Made by a program: the position numbers and the translations under genes. Positions 33,741 to 46,615 of a stretch of 64,000 nt of DNA are shown here, in pieces. The notes under the pieces are model-generated. The model did no database searches. It had not been told where the DNA came from and saw nothing but the letters and a program-made list of their open reading frames with translations. The DNA lies in the NCBI GenBank assembly GCA_948567375.1, contig OX419762.1, forward strand, positions 1,927,001 through 1,991,000, written 5' to 3'. This stretch comes from Lunularia cruciata (taxonomy: Eukaryota; Streptophyta; Marchantiopsida; Lunulariales; Lunulariaceae). The stretch's first letter is position 1, and every line of letters starts with the position of its first letter.

Positions 33741-36700
33741 TACTTCTGTCAATGCTAATCTTATTTAATTGTCTTATCTATTGTAATCAACATCTATGGA
33801 GGTGCAACTTACATGGTAGCATCCAAGCTATACACTCTATTTGTTGTTTTGTTCCACCTCAACATTGGGATAATGGTTGCAATGATTGTCATTACAAAAG
33901 TGTCATATTGTACATACATATTACCATGCCAAAGGTCCATAAAAATGTCAAGTACAAAGGTGTCACTACTATGAAGGTGTTTTTGTCATCCTATATCTAT
34001 TTACAATAATAATTGTTGAGTTAAGATACCTTCACCTTTGCATAATCTAATTAGCCTATCAGTTTCATCTTTATATTCTACCAATTCCCTTAGAATGGCA
34101 GCTAAGACATCTTGGAACTTTGACTTGATAGGCTTTCTCAATTGAATAGCCAACTTGTCAAATTCCTTGTTGGAGTAGATCTTTATCTCCAGTGCATAAA
34201 TCTCTAACAATCAATTCATGCAACTTTGTTTGGTAGGCTTGAGTCAAGATTGACTTTTCTGCATGGTCTATCAATTGATGTTTAGCATTTTCCATGATTG
34301 TGAGGATCCTCAATTTTTACTTGGCCATATAATCACAAATAGATTTCATTTATATTTTGACCTCTTGTTGCACTTGTACACAAGCAATATGATCCCTCTC
34401 TTCTTGTTCTTTGACCTTCTTGGTCAAGGCCACTATATAAATTTTTACTAGCTCCTTGTAATTCTAGTATGCAAACTTATCCTTTGCAATTTTGATATAG
34501 GCATCAATTAATTCTCCCTTGATCAATGCTACTTCTTCATCTCAAGCACATAAATTTTTGTGCTTCTTCAAACAATCTAAGAACTCTTGAATCCATTAGT
34601 CATTTACTATCTTGAGAATGCTAATGTGTGCCTTTCTTCTCCACATCTGTCATACTTCTCCCAATATTCTATCTTATCTTTCTTGCACTGGTCTCTTATC
34701 AATAAAAATATTTGCATTCATCTTTTGTGGACTTAGTTTTCTATCTTTAGTTGAAAGCACTTCTTCCACCTTGCTAATCTTATATACATTAGCAATCTTC
34801 AACTGCTTTGGTGCTTTGGTACTTCATTTCATCAACTTTATCATGAGCTTGAACTACCTCTTTGTAGGCTTGTGCTAATTAGCTTTAGGTCTACACCTTC
34901 TCTAAGTAGCACTCTAGTCTGTTTGATATATGTATACTACTAGTTTCTTGTAGTGGGTTACACCTAAATATAATTCTTGGTATAAGGAAAGAATGTCATC
35001 CATTACTTGTAGTATTAGTCCCAACTTATTGATGATCCATCAAGACATTGGAACACATTCCCAATCTCTTTGGGTTGGTCTTCTTCTTCATCTTCCTTTG
35101 GTGTTGACTCTAAAGGCTTCCTCCCCTTTGGATTGACACTCTCCTTACCTTCTCTTCTTTAGGTACCCAATGCCAAAGAGAGAACTATTGGTGTGCTCCT
35201 CACTTTTGGCACCTCTTAGGAGTGGGATGCTACTTCTCCTTCTTGGTATACACTCTCATCTACATATTCTTGAATAGAGTCCTCTTATTTTACCTTTAGC
35301 TCTTTTGTAGACAAGGGTACTCTTTTCAATTTTGGACTAACCCTTCTACTCTCTTGTGAATTTCTTTGTCTTCCTCAAATCTCCTTTGATCTCATTGTTA
35401 TGAGTCTCCTATCTCTGGGCAACTTACCATTGGCTTGGTCCTTTTTCCTCTTACCCAAATAACATGCTTCTATTGGAACTCCTTCTATATCTAGCTTTGG
35501 AGTGGGTGTCTCTACTTTGCACCTTTCTAGTTGTACAATTGGGATCTCTTCAACTTCTGGCACATAAGGTTCACTCATTCCCAAAGATGGGGTATTTTTG
35601 TGGTAGTCCACCTGTACTCTTATCATGGGAATAAATTGTACTTCTCTTGTTAGTTTCTATCTCTCCTTTCCTCATTTGAGGAGAGACAAATCTTGGAGAA
35701 GTATGTTGTTGGCCTTGATTGTGGTTGATCTGGCTTTGGGCTCAACCACCTTCTTCCCTTTCTATATAACCTCCAAGTTGGAAGTAACCTCTATTGCCTA
35801 ATTACCTTCATCCTCACTTTCTAACTTGTCTTTCTCATCTTCATTAGAGCCACTATCATCTGATGATTCTTCTATTACTTGCGGATTGGGCTTGTGCCAT
35901 TTTGCAATCTTCACATTTGCTAGTGCATCACTATCTTATTATTCTTCTTGTTGAAGCTCAATTTAAAATATTTGGAGTTTTGACCCACTTACTCATCTCT
36001 CAATACTTTATCAAAGCTTCCTTGTACCTCCTTGCTTCCAAAACATAATTGGCTTGTGATTGATAGTACCCTAGTGGGCAATGATGTGAAGTGAGCATCT
36101 TCTTCTCTTCTTTCTTTCACAATTTCATACCAAGGTAAAATGTATTACAAACAAAGAGTGAAAGATGTTTCTTCCATTTGCTTTTATGTTCTCTATTAGC
36201 ACTCATACTTGCTTATGAACATCTTTGCTCAATCCCACAATGCACCCTTTGTGTAACAACTGAAAGAATGTAGCTTGGCATAAGCTACATTGTTGATATA
36301 AGCGGGTCCTTATTGACTTGAACAACATCATCTTTGATGTAACAATAGTGCGCTTCACTAGATTGTTATACCTTTTTACCTTCTAGACATTGTTAGTCTT
36401 CTTATTCTTGAGTGAGGCCAAAACTTGTTTGGTATTTCCTTATTTGGTCTAGGCCACTCTTGATCTACATACATGGGTCTTGGGGTAGAGATTGCATCCC
36501 CAAGGACCTTCTGCTAGTGTGCTTCTATATAGGCAAATACATTGCCTCTCAATTCTATAAAATTTGGATTCTTCTTCTCCCAAATCACCCACACCATCAA
36601 GAGATATGTGAACTCCCAATTCTTCAATAGGAACTACACATCCTTTGGGATGATTTACTTGGTATTATAATAATTCATCTATTTCTCCACTCCATGCAAC

Positions 36701-38400
36701 CTCAAGGTCACCTTGAGCATTGCCTTGTGCTTCTTGAGTGACATCAAATTTCCCAATATCATGGTGTGATGCTACATTTGGCATTTATTCCCAAATTCTT
36801 GCTTCACTCAATTTTTCTTGATCACAGACTCACACAATCTCTAGTTGTCTTGTCCTCTTATAATGTGTTTCTGCCTTGGGATGATTTTTATCTTGCTCAA
36901 AATTACTCTCTTCTATCAAACTACTTAACAATGCTTGCATGAATTTCAATGATTGAACCTTACTTCCTTGTAAGGCCCTGAATTTGTACCCCATAATTGA
37001 CCACTTCTACAATTTTGGAGCAATTGAGGTGAGCCATTGCTATTCCCACATGTGATAAGTGCCACAACTACAGATGGTTACCAAAATCAATTCTTTGATA
37101 TAAGTGGCAATAATTTGCTTGTGCAGCTACCAATGTGGATAACCAACTCTCAAGCCAAAGGTGCTTGAAGCCAAAGGTATCATAATTGTAAGGATTTGTG
37201 GCCAAAGGTAGTCACGGCCAAAGATGTTGAGAAAAGCTATGTTTGGGCTTGATGTCTTTGGATTTGGCCTTCTTAAAATTTTGTCCTTCTATGCTTCTTA
37301 CTTTCCTTTTAGGACAAAGTAAAACTTCCTAATCTTATCTCCTCACACAAATCTTCACTAATTTGCATCAAACTTCTAAGTATGGAGTAAAGAAAGGAAA
37401 TATATCTATAAAGAGATGGAGTGCGTTATTACATGCTTGTTTGTGTAGACTTGAGCTTTCATCATTTGAATTTATAGCTTCATCACATAGAATTTTGTGT
37501 GGTGTGGCTTAACTCAAATTGTTGTCTCTACAAGCCCACCAACTGACCTTGGGCTTCTCCATTCGCTAGATGATCTTCCACTTTTCCTCTTTTAGTATGG
37601 TGTTGATGCAAATTTTTTGCACTTTAACCATTAGTATAGTGTAATAAGTGATTTCTCCATGAATTCTTAGTAGGAGGGGAGAATATTTTTTCATCATCTC
37701 TAGTATTGAACCCACTATATGAATCACTAATGGAGAGATGTGCACCCTATCCAACTCCTTTGCCTCCTTAAGTAGTGCATATTTCTCCTCATGACCTTGT
37801 TATCCCAAAGTCTTGCCATCTTCATCCTCTATGGGGATCTGTTCCTTGAGGACAAGGATTGGTTGTTCAATCTTTTTCTCTCCTTCTTTAGTGGTTGTTG
37901 GGTCTTTTGCCCTAAACATCTCTTTGTTGTTATCCCATATTGTCCATTTGGGCTTGGGTAATTCTTTAGCCATGAGTCTTCCTTCCTCTTGATTCCTTGA
38001 CCCAAAAGCCTTGCTTCTTGGTCATGTTCTTCTCACTTGTCCTTTGTGCCAGATGGCATTCCTTCTTGATTATTCATACATTTAGTGCAAACTTCTTCTC
38101 CTTGGTGGGGATCTTTGTGGCACTCTTCTTGAACCAAGTTCTTCTTTGCTACCATTTTTTCTTCTTATGGTGGGGCAGATTGGTATCTTTGAAGTGTTTA
38201 GCTTCCTCCCCTTTTAATTTCAAAGATGATCCAATGGTGCATACATTTTCACAAATTCACTCTTCTTATTTATTTTACTCTCTTTTACTCTTTTTTACTC
38301 TTTCACAAATTCACTTTTTTTATTATATTACTCTTGTTTGTAAAGATAGGATAGTCTAATTTAGTTGTTCAAAAGGAATTTTATTAGTTTAATGCCCCTT
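33741..38400 (-). pseudogene. Decayed coiled-coil coding debris, unclassified element
   Basis: Several minus-strand stretches read as Lys/Glu-rich helical text: 34210-34001 (FDKLAIQLRKPIKSKF and ILRELVEYKDETDRL), about 34440-34370 (a TKKVKEQEERDHIACVQ-like run), 35626-35375 (VPEVEEIPIVQLERCKVE, YLGKRKKDQANGKLPR), and about 37970-37566 (KELPKPKWTIWDNNKE..., ILEMMKKYSPLLLRIHG). Stops occur every 30-80 codons. The type of text resembles the plus-strand coiled-coil relic at 11.2-11.5 kb. No RT or integrase was recognised, so the element class is unknown. Confidence 0.35.
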
Positions 38401-39060
38401 GAAGATATGTATACTTGGGCAAAGTGGCAAGTGGAAGAAGTCCAAAGCCAGAACATTTGAAGGAAGGATGCCAAATTAAAAATAACTCCTAGGGTTGGTT
38501 GGGAACAAGTAATTTTGGCTCAAATATGATCATGTAGAAAAACCTTGACCAGATGGCCCGATAATGCAAGGAAGTCGCACTAAAGTTGGAGTAGATGGAA
38601 GAGGAACTCAAGAAAGAGAAGGCTAAACAGGAATTGGATCACCCTTGAATGTTAGAAGAAGTCAAGAAGGAGGTAAGGATCTTGAACCAATACCTAGAGG
38701 AAGAGAAGATGAAGGACATCCAGAAATTGGAAGAGGTGCATGATCAGTGCTCAAAATAAGATACATGAACTTAAGTTACAAGCTCATTGGTTGGAAGGAA
38801 AGACCTACAAGGGAGAGCACATGGACCAATTAGCATTTTGCTTAAAGGAAGACTCCAACAAGAGTTCATAAAAGTCTATGATTCTTACCTAATGTACATC
38901 ACCAAGTACTTAGGGCAGACCAAGGATTGGTTTCACATACTTAGAGGTGAAGTTAGTGTCCCTCAAACAGAGCCCCTAGTCAAAGCCATTACTCTTGGGG
39001 TAAGATGCCTTAGTAACTATCGTTCAAGAGTTGAACAAATATCTTTGGCCTTGTGATTAG
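38401..39060 (+). pseudogene. Coiled-coil relic on the plus strand
   Basis: The plus strand near 38560-38760 reads heptad-rich text (EEELKKEKAKQELDHP, EEVKKEVRILNQYLEEEKMKD, QKLEEVHDQCSK) with one or two stops, followed by an open frame at 38787-39056 (LLKGRLQQEFIKVYDSYL). This is again gag-like in composition. It runs against the minus-strand debris to its left, suggesting a separate insertion. Confidence 0.35.
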
Positions 39061-39087
39061 TTTTTGGATAGAAGGACTCAAGCCCTA

Positions 39088-39347
39088 CACCTTGACTTTA
39101 GAAGGAATTCCTTGGTCTTGTACATAGTTTTATGGAAGAAGTACCTTGGTTGAGTACCACTTCAAAATAATGTAATTCAAATTAACTTAGAAGAGGACTC
39201 TTGGAGTTGCAAATACATCTTGACTTTGGGAGGAATGCCTTTGGTCTTGTACATAGTTTTTGGAAGAAGTACTTTTGCAAAGTACCACTTCAAAATAGTG
39301 CAATTCAAATTATCTAAGAGGAAGACCCTTGGAACTACAAATATTTC
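39088..39347. repeat. Tandem duplication, about 130 bp x 2
   Basis: The block with CTTTGGTCTTGTACATAGTTTT and GTACCACTTCAAAATA recurs with an offset of about 129 bp and moderate divergence. Confidence 0.8.
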
Positions 39348-40149
39348 AAGAAGAAATTCTTTGACAACTTAAGAAAGGAGGTTATTCTTCACAACAGAGT
39401 AATAGGCTGTAGATGTAACAACTTTTTGCATACAACAATTGTGTTAAAGTAGCCCATATCTTCCTTATTGAATCTTAATTCCTTAATTTCTTAGTCATAC
39501 ACATAGCAAGAATTACTTCTGAGTGCTTAGGAAATTCCTTTTAAGTTGTAATATAGAAAGGGAGCCAAAGGATTTTGTCCATGTAAGTAGTTTCTACCAA
39601 GAATGCCTTTGGGTTCATGCCACCTTCTTGGCTGAGTACCAATTTGGAGTGGTAACTTTGGTAGGAATTATGATTCAAACATTAACTTTGGGGAAGAATT
39701 GACACCTATCTTAACACTTATCAAAATCTTAATTAGGTGGTTACAATTAGAATAAGATAGGATTATGATCCTAAGTTAGGGATAAGTTGTTACCAAGAAA
39801 TCCACAATCATTGAAAACAATTGGGATGAATTAGGAAATTGTGTATAAGGCTTTGGCTTGATGATTTCACAGTTCATTTTTTCAAGCAACTTAGTACGCA
39901 ACCAAAGCCACACACTTTGGTTGTTAATCAAAGTCCCAGGTGTTGTCATTCTATCTGGAATTTTGGGAGGATGTCTTGCATGAGTAGAGGTTAGGAATTT
40001 TGAATAGGGGCACAAGTGTTTGAGTACCAAATAAGTAAATTTGCACTTGATTAGGATGTTGGATTTCTTGAGGGTTCCAAAGACATGAAGTAGTGCATAA
40101 AAAATATTTGGTTAAGAGTGCTACTAGTACCACAAAATTCAAGAGCAAG

Positions 40150-40500
40150 TGCATTTAAGCAATAAGAAGACTCCTTCAAGGTTGTGCCTTTTGTGAAGGG
40201 TTGTACATGAGTTAACATTTATAGTCTTTGGAGCAAAATGGTTTTTGGGCCAAAGTGAACCATCACCTTTAGAAATTTGATTAGATTTATTAACACTGAA
40301 TGTGTTTTTTTTTTCATTTTTTGTAGTGTGCTATAAGGGTGATACTATCTTCTTTTGGGAGTAGTTTTTCCACAAGAGTTTGAATAAGAAATAATAAACA
40401 AATTGTGACATTTTGACACTTTTCTTTCATTTCTAGTCATTTCTAGCATTCACAAAGGATCTATTGGTTTTTATTATTTATACTATTAGTATGTTTATAC
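40150..40500 (+). repeat. LTR-like repeat B, partial copy 3
   Basis: Shares the terminal blocks of the 12.1-kb and 13.8-kb copies (GTGCCTTTTGTGAAGG, TTTTGTAGTGTGC, GTGATACTA, CACAAGAGTTTGAATAA, TTTGACACTT), with more divergence. Confidence 0.45.
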
Positions 40501-40595
40501 TAGGTTGTCACATTTCCTACTAGCATGAGAGAAATTTTCTACTTGCCTTTGCTCTAAGTATCTTTTGCCTCCTGCTCCAAAGATTCCTCCAATAC

Positions 40596-40892
40596 CTATG
40601 GGTTCTTCCTCGCTTTCTTGGCTTTTGCCTCCGGCCTCACAATGGGTAGGAACCTCTTTACCTTCTTGGTGTAGCCAAGGGTGTTGAAGGCTTTCCTTAA
40701 AAAATTTACTTGTGCTTGTGTACTTAACATCAGTAAGATGTGACTATTGCATATCACCTTTGGTTTTGGTTGGATGCAAAGTAGCCCGTTGGGTGGAAGT
40801 GATTGGAGAATCTCTTCCACTCTTCCTTTGTAAGCATGTTCAACCTCAAAGAGAAATGTACAATGAGTAGGGACAGTTGTGTTACTCCCCAT
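40596..40892 (-). pseudogene. Unidentified 98-codon ORF
   Basis: This open frame has protein-like composition (CTFLFEVEHAYKGRVEEIL, GLLCIQPKPKVICNSH, TQAQVNFLRKAFNTLGY) and a basic C-terminus (EAKAKKARKNP). A further coding-like piece lies upstream on the same strand (about 40970-40895, KVQLEFYKLAKRMC-like). I do not recognise it. Its surroundings argue for transposon origin, but this is uncertain. Confidence 0.3.
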
Positions 40893-41049
40893 CCTTGTAC
40901 ATTTCTCTACACATTCTCTTGGCCAACTTATAGAACTCTAGTTGCACCTTGTACATGAAGTGGAAGAAGATCACTAGACTATTTGTTGAAGTTAGTTGTC
41001 CTCTTCCATTTGAAAAGCTTCATGATGGGTTCAAAAATCAACCTCCAAT

Positions 41050-42059
41050 ACTTCAATACCTGTCACATCATAATTTATCAATGCTATATTCTATAAGGTG
41101 TTTTAAAAATCTGTGATAAATAAATCTTCCAATAGGAAATGTCAATATATGTATATTTTAGGTAATTTGTTAGATGCTGCAATGTTTTCAGTATTGAAAA
41201 TCTCTTTCTCCTTTTCTTTATACGAACTTACATTACAGATCAATTTTGATGAAAATGATGAACTTCTAAAATAGAATATTCTTTAGCACTTAGAAATGAT
41301 TCTCTAAAGTGTTCTCATGAATTCAAAATTGAATTCATGAAAATCTTAAATCTTAATATGGGTTCTCCCTTTATCTCCATGATACAGTATCATAAAACAT
41401 ACTATTAGACTCTTATATTCTTTAAGTCAGGACGTCAGGAATAACAGTCCTCGATGTCATAGTCTACGGTTTGTGATTTTTGTTGTTAGTTTCATCTAAG
41501 ATCACCAAGAATAAATGATAAACGTTCTACTTTTTTGATTGATCAAGAAGTATGTGCAAATTTTAGAAGGTATACCTTAATAAACGTTCAGGGCAAATGA
41601 AAAAGTTGACAAAGTGGAGTGGAAATCGTTGCTTAGTTGCTTAGGAAATCTTCACACATCAAACTTAGAAATAAACATCAAACTTAGAAATAACATACCA
41701 GTTATTTCACTTTGGATGCATCCAAGAATAAATATTCAATCCCAAATTTGTTTGATGTAATACTCCTTTTTGAAATATTATCTATTTAAGTATTACAAAT
41801 TTGTTCTTAAATATTGGAACTAACAAGAATATTCAATAGAAAGTATGATGTACATACCAAGTCCTATGGAAGTGTGCATCACAAATTATACAACATAGAA
41901 CAAAAGACACTTTGGTCTTGAGCTAAGCCTCACTTATACTTTATACTTCACTATGTATAAAAGATATCATTTCATTTAAAAATTAAATTCATAAAATGAA
42001 TTAATTTCTGAAATTCTTATATCCTATTTGTTTGGAATAATTTTCTCTGTTCTGAACTC
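41050..42059. other. AT-rich stretch without gene
   Basis: No ORF of note. A short tandem word (CATCAAACTTAGAAATAAA, twice) lies near 41655-41692. Confidence 0.5.
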
Positions 42060-43193
42060 AGGAACGTTACGCAACGTTAGTAAGTGAGTGAGTCTTTGTG
42101 AATACTCGGGAGTGATAGGAAGCTGCAAGAGATGAGAGAGGAGAGGCAGAGATGTGAGAAGACATCTATAATTCTTGAGGGCTTTCTAGCATATAGCACA
42201 TGAGTGAATAGAGAATTCTTTTCATTTTTCAATTTTGGTTCCATTGGTACCTAGACTGAAGACTATGGAGAATGGAGTAGAAAGTTATGAGGATTTTTAG
42301 CTTTTATAGGGTTTAGAGTGATCATTACACATGGAGAGTGATGGGTTGGGAATTTTAATTTCCAATCTCTTGGTTTCATGATTAAGTTCCATGGGAATTT
42401 AGTTTGAAAATTTTGAAGATGGAAATTGAAAGTTATGAGAGTTTATAGATTTTAAGGTTTGGAGAGATTGTTTTTCTTATGTGATTTGGGATGTGAGGGG
42501 TTGTGGTTTTGCAGATATGGGGAGATATAGAGATGAGCATCATGTGTTACTATCATTATTCTTGTGCTAGCCATGGCTACACCTTCCCATGTGGGGTCGC
42601 CTAGAGCGGCTCGGGATACACCATGCCCGGTGTGGCATCAATGTTTTACATGACAAGGGGTAAAGACCCATGTGAGAAGGATGCGCAAGGACTATGATTA
42701 GACCACTTGAGATGCCCATATGAGACAAGAAACCACATTGATAGTAGTGATACTCAAGATTACACACGCTTCTTCTATCCCTTTGTTGATTGTTCCAATG
42801 ATACCGATCAAGTTGTGGGAGTGGTTAGCTTATTAGGTAGGTTGCATTTTGGGGTTATTTAAGACTAGTTTTCCATGTCCATGTCTATTCTATAGGCTAC
42901 CCCACACACTCCATGATGAGGCTAGACAGGCTTTTTGGCTACCACTCAATTGTTTGGCATGTGATCCCTTGGACAAGTTAGCATGGTTCCTATTCCTCTT
43001 ACTCCCTTGATGATGTCTTCGTTATGCTAAAGAGGGACGTGCAGGGCATAGAGAGGTAGCTGCTAGATTTCATCAATTCTAAGTGGGGAATTGGGTGGCC
43101 CTTCAGGAGGAGTCTGTTAGGGCTACACAATTTAGGAGACAAGCATTGCCATAGGATACCATAGAGTCCACTTGATTATGATGGTGTAGGACA

Positions 43194-43514
43194 TTGGGTC
43201 AGGCAAGAGAGTTTAGTAGAGCAACACAAGCGCTACACCCTTTATCTATGGCAAGTCCTACTGATGAGACTATCTCTTCCCTATGCTCACTACATCCTAC
43301 AGCAGTAGAGGGACTACCACTAGAGGTCTTAGATTATCAGCCTAAGCAGCCTTTATGTCTTGATAGGTTGCTATTTGCACAAGCATTGTGCATTGCCCCT
43401 CGCCTTTCCTCAAGAGGCTTGTCAAGGACGGTTTATGAGCACCTTAGAGATTTCTTCTTGGCAAATGATCCTTCTAGGGCTTTATCGAGTTGTTTCAAGT
43501 GGCTGCAACAGTAG
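43194..43514 (+). pseudogene. L-element domain upstream of RT
   Basis: A 106-codon open frame (GLPLEVLDYQPKQPLCLDRL, GLSRTVYEHLRDFFLANDPS) lies upstream of the RT palm. Homologous text was not seen elsewhere in the window because the other copies are truncated. Function is unknown; it occupies the position of the RT N-terminal extension. Confidence 0.4.
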
Positions 43515-43689
43515 CAAGAGGAGACATTCCTATGTTTGTTAGTTGAGTGTTAGGTGCTAGTTGACTTCTCGTGATGGAGAAGGACACGGGAGGCATTAGA
43601 CCAATTGCTATTGAAGAGATCTTTTTGCATTTGGTCAATCATACGATTGTCATGCAACATCGTTCTCCCTTTTGACAACACCTCAGTCC

Positions 43690-44350
43690 ACATCAATTTG
43701 GAGTAGCTACACTTGGAGGATGTGATGCTATATCTTTAGGCATTAGAGCACTCCTAGATATCCATTCGGAGTGGGCCGTCCTACAAGTGGATGTTGAGAA
43801 TGCTTTTAATAGTGTCTCAAGGGCATCCCCATCTTTAGGGAGGTTGGTGGATCCTTGGCATGTCTTATTCTTTTTGTGCGGTCTTTTTATAGCTCTCTTG
43901 CTTCCCTTTACTACCAGCATGGTGGTTCACGGGAGTTAGCTATTAGTACACGTCAAGGAGATCTTTTTGGAGGAGCCCTTATTTGCCATGGCTCACTTTA
44001 GAGCTATTCTATTTACTACTTTGGCTATGCCAGGTTGTGTATTTCTCTCCTTGGCAGATGATACACACATTGTAGGCCTTGTAGATCAGATCAGGCAGGC
44101 CTTTGACTACTTGACTACCGAGCTACATCTAGTAGGCTTGAGAGTTAAGGTGTCAAAGTATAGGGCATGGTCCCTTATAGGTATACCTCCCCACCTTGAG
44201 CTTCCAAAGGAGTGTATCACATCCACAGATGGACTTCATGTTCTTGGAGTGCTAGTAGGATCGGAGGATTTTATCACACATTTTTTAGATATTGCCCTTG
44301 TAGAGGATGTTCTCCAAGTGGATGACCTTCCATTACTAAGAGATCCATAG
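43690..44350 (+). pseudogene. L-element reverse transcriptase palm
   Basis: The plus strand near 43700-43820 encodes GVATLGGCDAISLGIRALLD and then VLQVDVENAFNSVSR, the RT box with the first catalytic Asp. After a frameshifted gap, 43967-44350 encodes VFLSLADDTHIVGLVD (LADD in place of YADD) and the thumb-like VGLRVKVSKYRAWS block. The frame breaks between the two parts, so no complete RT exists here. Confidence 0.8.
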
Positions 44351-45054
44351 GCGGCATTTGGTTTACTCTCCTCCAGTATTGCTCGTTGACCATCCTACCT
44401 CATTCGTACAATTCTCCCTCATTGTCCTTCCTATCACGTCTGAGAGCATTTGATAGGAGGATTATGGGAGTCTTTGGTGATATTATTGGACCAAGGACTT
44501 TTGAATGTGTGATAGGGGATTTGGCACATAGACAGACGGCTCTACCAATCTCATGTGGTGGGGTTGGCTTGCTATCTATGGAGGAGACAACACCTATAGC
44601 ATTTTTGGGTAGTTCCTCTCGTTTTGTGGTTGCTGATAGGCCGATTTGGAGACTTATGTGATAGAGGTGGAGGGAAGATCCTTTTCTCTCCAAGTGTTAT
44701 TGCGACAGACAAGAGATAGTCTATTCCCATGAGCACGAGAGGATTTTCCACCTTTTGCTTCACTATCGTCAGATTGGACTAGAGATTTAAAGTCTTCCTT
44801 GATGGAGCGATAATGTGAGCATACGCTACATTCTCTCTTTAGTTGAATCCTCTATTCCTCAAGCTACTAGAGCATGTCTTTGCTCTTGCTCAGACAAGGG
44901 TGCAAACTCTTGGATCCTAGCTCGACCGTGCATGAGGGCATTCTGACTTGCACCAGCTACTTTCTCTACAACGATGAGGTTTTGCCTAGGTTTGGTCCAC
45001 CCATCTGCATCTTCATTACTCACTTTGTCAGTGTGGTTCTACACTAGATGCAGC

Positions 45055-45470
45055 AGCAGTCCACATGACACGATGTCATTTTGGAGGACAGAAGATAGCT
45101 ACCCATGATGCCATTAGGGACATAGTGTTTGCTATGGCACGAGAGAGTGTATACTTGGCTTGGAGGGAGCATTCGTATGCTTTGCAGATGACACGTATCA
45201 GGGCAGACTTATACTTAGTCCGAGATGATCAGGTGACAATGGCGGATGTCGTGGTTACAGACCCTACGTGAGATATAGTTTTGAAGGGAGTGATTACCCT
45301 TCTCCCTGGATGGGCGGCGAGATTAGCAACAGGTTGCAAGGTCTCCAAGTATAGGGGTATGCAGCGAGGTCACCTCTTTCCTCTAACTTTGGAGTTATAT
45401 GGAGCAATGGACACAAGATTTTACAAATTTTTCAAAGAATACACGAGAGCTTCTCATATTAGGCACTAGG
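45055..45470 (+). pseudogene. L-element C-terminal nuclease remnant
   Basis: Two adjoining frames (45065-45271 and 45281-45469) cover the PD-(D/E)XK-like domain: GGQKIATHDAIRDIVFAMA, RADLYLV, TMADVVVTDP, then KVSKYRGMQRGHLF and LTLELYGAMD. A TGA in place of the Trp codon after TDPT separates them. Compare the uninterrupted copy at 21235-21771. Confidence 0.7.
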
Positions 45471-45735
45471 GGTACCATTCTCACACTCATACGGTGTAAC
45501 ATATTTTAGACAACATGTATCCATTGTTCTATAAAGGACGATCGTTGGTGCAATCCATAGGAGAACAATCACATTAGGTAATGTTCTTCGGATGTTCCAA
45601 TTATGTGAAGACAGTACAACTTGCATAGCTCATAAATTTTTTATTGCGATGGGGGAGATTTCTCATCCGGACTCTATTAGGGCTTAGCCCCATGTTACCT
45701 TTTATGTCTCTCCCTCCTACCGCTCGATGGGGGTC

Positions 45736-45842
45736 TTCCCATCCTCCGCTTTTCCTAGGCGGAATTTACATCTATACAGTGTATTCTACACATCCTTCGT
45801 TTTTCCTATGCGGAATTTACATCTGTACAGTGTATTCTACAC
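45736..45842. repeat. Tandem duplication at the L-element end, about 52 bp x 2
   Basis: The terminal CCTCCG/CCTTCG..TTTTCCTA..GCGG block with AATTTACATCT and ACAGTGTATTCTACACA occurs twice in tandem, duplicating the end of the element plus about 30 bp of flank. Confidence 0.85.
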
Positions 45843-45921
45843 AGTGCAAGCATGCGCACATTCACGCACGCGCGTAATCTAAGCTAAAGGTTAAGTAATC
45901 TAAAGGTAATCTAAAGCTAAA

Positions 45922-45964
45922 GTCCTCTGTCAAGCCAGAGGACTTCTCTGGCTTGACAGAGGAC
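45922..45964. repeat. Perfect hairpin, 19-bp arms
   Basis: 45922-45940 is exactly complementary to 45946-45964 with a 5-base loop (GACTT). It lies in a stretch of TAATCTAAAG-type short repeats between the L-element and the P450-1 promoter remnant. Confidence 0.95.
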
Positions 45965-46032
45965 AGATAGGCTCCTGCCTTTCCGTCATGTAAGGCCGGA
46001 CCCTTCCTGTCCTGCAAAGCCCTTCGATTGGC

Positions 46033-46204
46033 GCAGTTCTGTTGAACGAGTTCTAATCAATTGTCCTTTGCAAGACCGCGTGAACCGCGGTTCCCAATAC
46101 ACGTGACGGGGCACAACCGTCCCATCAATGCTTCTTGTATTTTATGGTGAAGACATGAGTTTTTCAAAAGTCTTGTTTCGAGTTTTCTGTCTTCTCTTGA
46201 AAAA
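46033..46204 (+). promoter_or_regulatory. Detached upstream region of P450 copy 1
   Basis: Collinear with 58490-58665 and 62400-62580, which lie about 220-390 bp upstream of P450 copies 2 and 3 (shared blocks: GCGCAGTTCTGTTGAA, CTAATCAATTG, CAATGCTTCTTGTA, GTTTCGAGTTT, CTGTCTTCTCTTGA). The match stops where an L-element tail begins at about 46205. Only the left arm of the conserved hairpin survives. It is about 1.95 kb from the P450-1 start. Confidence 0.75.
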
Positions 46205-46320
46205 GAAAGAAGACGAGCACGTAGGAAAAGCGAAGGACGGAAAGACCCCCATCGAGCCGTACAAAGGAAAGAAAAGAACAAGTAACATGAGACTAAGCCC
46301 CAATAGAGTCTTCTTTTGAG
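46205..46320 (-). mobile_element. L-element 3' tail fragment
   Basis: Minus-strand tail: GCACGTAGGAAAAGCGAAGG, GGAAAGACCCCCATCGAGCC, then GGGGCTTAGTCTCAT as read on the minus strand. It has inserted into the P450-1 upstream region. Confidence 0.75.
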
Positions 46321-46461
46321 ACGTAGAACTTTTTCGAAGTATTCAAAGTTTAAAGTCTCAAGAGATGACAGAAAGCTCGAGTGAACAAGGAGCTCAATCT
46401 TCGGAGGTTTCGGAGATAAATTAGATCTTCGAATTTGGAGTTTTATTCGAAGATGTTCAAA

Positions 46462-46615
46462 GCGACCACGTAGGATAACAAATAGGATATGAAACTTCAT
46501 CAAGCCGTACAAAAGGAAAAAACTTAGGAGGTAAAATGGGGCTAAACACCATTTATTTAGGTGAAAGCAAAAATCAATAAAAATCTGCCCTACAGCATCT
46601 AAGATATCAGACTTA
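46462..46615 (-). mobile_element. L-element 3' tail fragment
   Basis: A second, more diverged minus-strand tail (GCGACCACGTAGGA, CATCAAGCCGTACAA, GGTAAAATGGGGCTAAA, AAATCTGCCCTACAGCA). Confidence 0.7.

Larger units (their letters stand above)
42060..45770 (+). mobile_element. Longest L-element copy (RT plus C-terminal nuclease)
   Basis: A plus-strand non-LTR element with, in order, a 5' region shared with 23560-23800 (inverted), a poorly readable N-terminal region (42540-43190), a helical upstream domain (43194-43514, open for 106 codons), an RT (about 43690-44350), a post-RT GGVGLLSMEE block (about 44560), and a PD-(D/E)XK-like nuclease (about 45055-45470), ending in a 3' tail with two stem-loops (near 45683-45745). 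Stops and frameshifts interrupt it at many points, so it is dead. No poly(A) tail was seen. Family identity beyond RT + nuclease non-LTR was not assigned. Confidence 0.75.
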